From Sphingomonas sp. 32-62-10 (GTDB taxonomy: Bacteria; Pseudomonadota; Alphaproteobacteria; Sphingomonadales; Sphingomonadaceae): 64,000 bases of DNA. The translations under genes were made by a program, and so were the position numbers. This document shows positions 62,051 to 64,000 of this stretch, one piece after another. Under the pieces are notes generated by a model. It worked only from the letters and a program-made list of their open reading frames with translations, made no database searches and was not told the DNA's origin. The DNA lies in the NCBI GenBank assembly GCA_002280555.1, contig NCEE01000001.1, positions 55,228-119,227 on the forward strand, given 5' to 3'. How positions within the stretch are numbered: the first letter of the stretch is position 1; the number at the start of each line of letters is the position of its first letter.

Positions 62051-63054
62051 CAATGATACCCGTCCCCCACCTTGCCGCGGAACACCCAATAGGCCCAGGC
62101 GGTGTAGCCAAGGATCAGCGGCATCATCAGCCCGACGCCGATCAGCATGAAGATCTGGCTGTTCTCAGGTGCGGCAGCATCCCAGATCGAAACGCTGGGC
62201 GGGATGATATAGGGGAACATGCTGATCCCCAGACCGGCAAAGCTGAGCGCGAACAGCCCGAGCACCGTCAAGAAGGGCACGATCTGCGCGCCCTTGCCAA
62301 GCGCCCGCCAGAAATAGAGGCCGAGCACACCCACCAGCAATGGCACCGGCGCGACCAGCAGGATGTTCGGGAAGGTGAGCCAGCGGCTGTAATAATCCTG
62401 ATCAAGGAACGGCGTCGCCGCGCTGACCGCAGCGATTGCCGCCAGCGTGATCATCCCGAACTTACGCGCGAGCCGGTACGCATGGACTTGTGTCTGCCCC
62501 TCCGTCTTGGCGATCAGCCAGCAGGCGCCGAGCAGCGCATAACCCGCCACGACACTGCCGCCCGTCAGTAGCGAGAACGGCGTCAACCAATCGAGCCAGC
62601 CGCCCGAATAGGCTCGCCCGGTTACTTCCACCCCCTGCAATAGCGCGCCGAGGATAATGCCCTGCGCCAGCGCCGCGGTAATCGATCCGCCGGTGAACGC
62701 CATATCCCAGAATCTGCGATGCGACGGATCACGCCAGCGGAATTCGAACGCGACGCCGCGAAACACCAGCCCCAGCAGCATCGCGATGATCGGCGGGTAA
62801 AGCGCCGGCATGATGATCGCATAGGCAAGCGGGAATGCAGCAAACAGCCCGCCGCCGCCTAGCACCAGCCAGGTTTCGTTGCCGTCCCATACCGGCGCGA
62901 TCGCGTTCATCGCCTGATCGCGTTCCTTGCCCACCGCAAATTCGGGAAACAGGATGCCGATGCCCAGATCGAACCCGTCGAGCACGACATAGGCAAACAC
63001 CGCAAAGGCAATGATGAACGCCCAGATCGTCGACAGATCATAATTCACGCTCAT
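62050..63054 (-). CDS. cydB: Cytochrome bd ubiquinol oxidase subunit II
   Basis: A 334-residue CydB: NYDLSTIWAFIIAFAVFAYVVLDGFDLGIGIL N-terminal helix, APVWDGNETWLVLGGGGLFAAFPLAYA, GVAFEFRW, and MFPYIIPPSVSIWDAAAPE. It pairs with CydA to form the heme bd oxidase. GGAGGAGA precedes the ATG at 63054. Because the preceding cydA frame has no stop, the window reads as one CydA-CydB chain. Confidence 0.92.
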   Translation of the reverse strand: MSVNYDLSTIWAFIIAFAVFAYVVLDGFDLGIGILFPEFAVGKERDQAMNAIAPVWDGNETWLVLGGGGLFAAFPLAYAIIMPALYPPIIAMLLGLVFRGVAFEFRWRDPSHRRFWDMAFTGGSITAALAQGIILGALLQGVEVTGRAYSGGWLDWLTPFSLLTGGSVVAGYALLGACWLIAKTEGQTQVHAYRLARKFGMITLAAIAAVSAATPFLDQDYYSRWLTFPNILLVAPVPLLVGVLGLYFWRALGKGAQIVPFLTVLGLFALSFAGLGISMFPYIIPPSVSIWDAAAPENSQIFMLIGVGLMMPLILGYTAWAYWVFRGKVGDGYH

Positions 63055-64000
63055 GCGATCTCCTCCGCGAGTTCGCGGGCGGGGCCCTGTGATCCGACGC
63101 GCACCGGCCGCCATCAGTTTCAGGATATACCAGGTGCCGACGCCGAACACCGCGAAATAGACGACCACAAAGGCGATCAGCGAGGCGCCCACAGCCGGTG
63201 CCGCCAATGGCGAAGCGCTGTCGACCGTGCGCAACAAGCCATAAACGGTATAGGGCTGGCGTCCGACTTCGGTGGTGATCCATCCGGCAATCACCGCGAC
63301 AAAGCCCGCTGGACCCATTACCAATGCCGATCGATGCAACCAGACGGAATCGTAGAGCTTGCCACCCAACCGCGCGATGAGCCCCCATAATCCGAGCGCC
63401 AGCATCGCCAGCCCCAGCCCGACCATCACCCGAAACGACCAGAACAGAATCGCCACCGGTGGCTGCTTGTTGAGCGGCACGGTATCGAGTCCGGCAAGCG
63501 GTGCATTCATGTCATGCTTCAGGATCAGCGACGACGCCCTTGGAATCTCGATCGAATAATCCATCCGCCGCTTTTCAGCATTGGGGATGCCGAACAGGAT
63601 CAACGGCGCGCCATTCGGGTGGCTCTGGTAATGCCCCTCCATCGCCATCACCTTGGCGGGCTGATACTCCAGCGTATTGAGCCCATGTTCGTCGCCTGCC
63701 AGTATCTGCAAGGGCGCGACCACCACGATCATCCCCATCGCCATCGCGAACATTTTGCGCGCATGGGGCTCCGCATTGTCCCGCAGCAGGTGCCACGCGC
63801 CGACTGCACCGACCACCAAGGCCGTCGTCAGATACGCCCCCATCACGGTGTGAACGAGGCGATAGGGGAAGCTGGGGTTGAAGATGACCGACAGCCAGCC
63901 ATCGACCATGACGAACTGGCCCTTGTCATTGATTCCCCAGCCTTGCGGCGTCTGCATCCAGCTGTTCGCCGAGAGGATCCAGAAGGCCGATATAAAGGTA
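63055..64000 (-). CDS. cydA: Cytochrome bd ubiquinol oxidase subunit I (partial; 3' frame anomaly)
   Basis: The C-terminal part of CydA, cut by the window edge. FWILSANSWMQTPQG, the heme/quinol region GDEHGLNTLEYQPAKVMAMEGHY (short Q-loop, CIO type), LFWSFRVMVGLGLAML, and GRQPYTVYGLLRT are present. It ends LKLMAAG, then reads an Arg-rich tail (ARRITGPRPRTRGGDR) straight into cydB. A second frame over the same bases gives VGSQGPARELAEEIA and a TGA in an ATGA overlap with cydB, the expected end, so a small frameshift probably sits near 63100-63110. Confidence 0.85.

Overview
The window is a contiguous piece of a GC-rich alphaproteobacterial chromosome, most likely from a sphingomonad (Sphingomonas or a close relative). 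The basis is two large TonB-dependent receptors, a WalW-type polysaccharide deacetylase, a DUF6481 protein, the rpsT-dnaA neighbourhood, the Tim44-like/MltA/Smr block beside secB-murJ-trpS, and GANTC (CcrM-type) sites upstream of dnaA. Genes are densely packed, with many 4-base ATGA start/stop overlaps. I see no prophage, insertion sequence, CRISPR array or rRNA. Three tRNAs are present: Pro-UGG, Ile-CAU and Leu-CAA.

Layout. 0-9.3 kb: small lipoprotein, hotdog thioesterase, DUF6481 protein, secreted phosphoesterase, two tRNAs, a WalW deacetylase coupled to a very large PAS/histidine-kinase-like protein, an Lrp/AsnC regulator, a periplasmic TPR-like protein and yaaA. 9.3-24 kb: accessory lipid/CoA metabolism and transport, with two SDRs, two MFS carriers, a TonB receptor, two acyl-CoA dehydrogenases, a LysR/peroxiredoxin divergent pair, a GST, an acyl-CoA ligase and a thioesterase, plus two inverted-repeat elements of REP type. 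24-27 kb: EF-hand protein with an OmpR-type response regulator and sensor kinase. 27-33 kb: Gre-like factor, comM, then the conserved rpmH-rnpA-yidD-yidC-engB order. 33-41 kb: secreted PHP phosphoesterase, second TonB receptor, TetR regulator, GST, a broken dapE and a GGDEF/EAL protein. 41-57 kb: envelope and housekeeping genes (Smr, mltA, Tim44-like, secB, murJ, trpS, dnaA, rpsT, mutM, ubiE, ubiB, coaC, coaB, dut, moeB, dsrE-like). 57-62 kb: nucleotide-sugar genes (RmlB-like, galU, wecB, wecC). 62-64 kb: a cyanide-insensitive-type cytochrome bd operon running off the right edge.

The most unusual signals are in reading frames of core genes. rnpA has no ATG, GTG or TTG start at its normal position: it either starts at an AUA overlapping the rpmH stop, or its frame runs open through all of rpmH, as known from Thermus. 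dapE has lost about 35 codons and changed frame. coaB and coaC are separate genes that one inserted base would fuse. cydA reads in frame into cydB although a normal ATGA junction survives in another frame. Separately, an RmlB homologue has lost every expected catalytic residue while keeping its NAD-binding fold. Several of these could be sequencing or assembly errors. They should be confirmed by read mapping before any biological conclusion.
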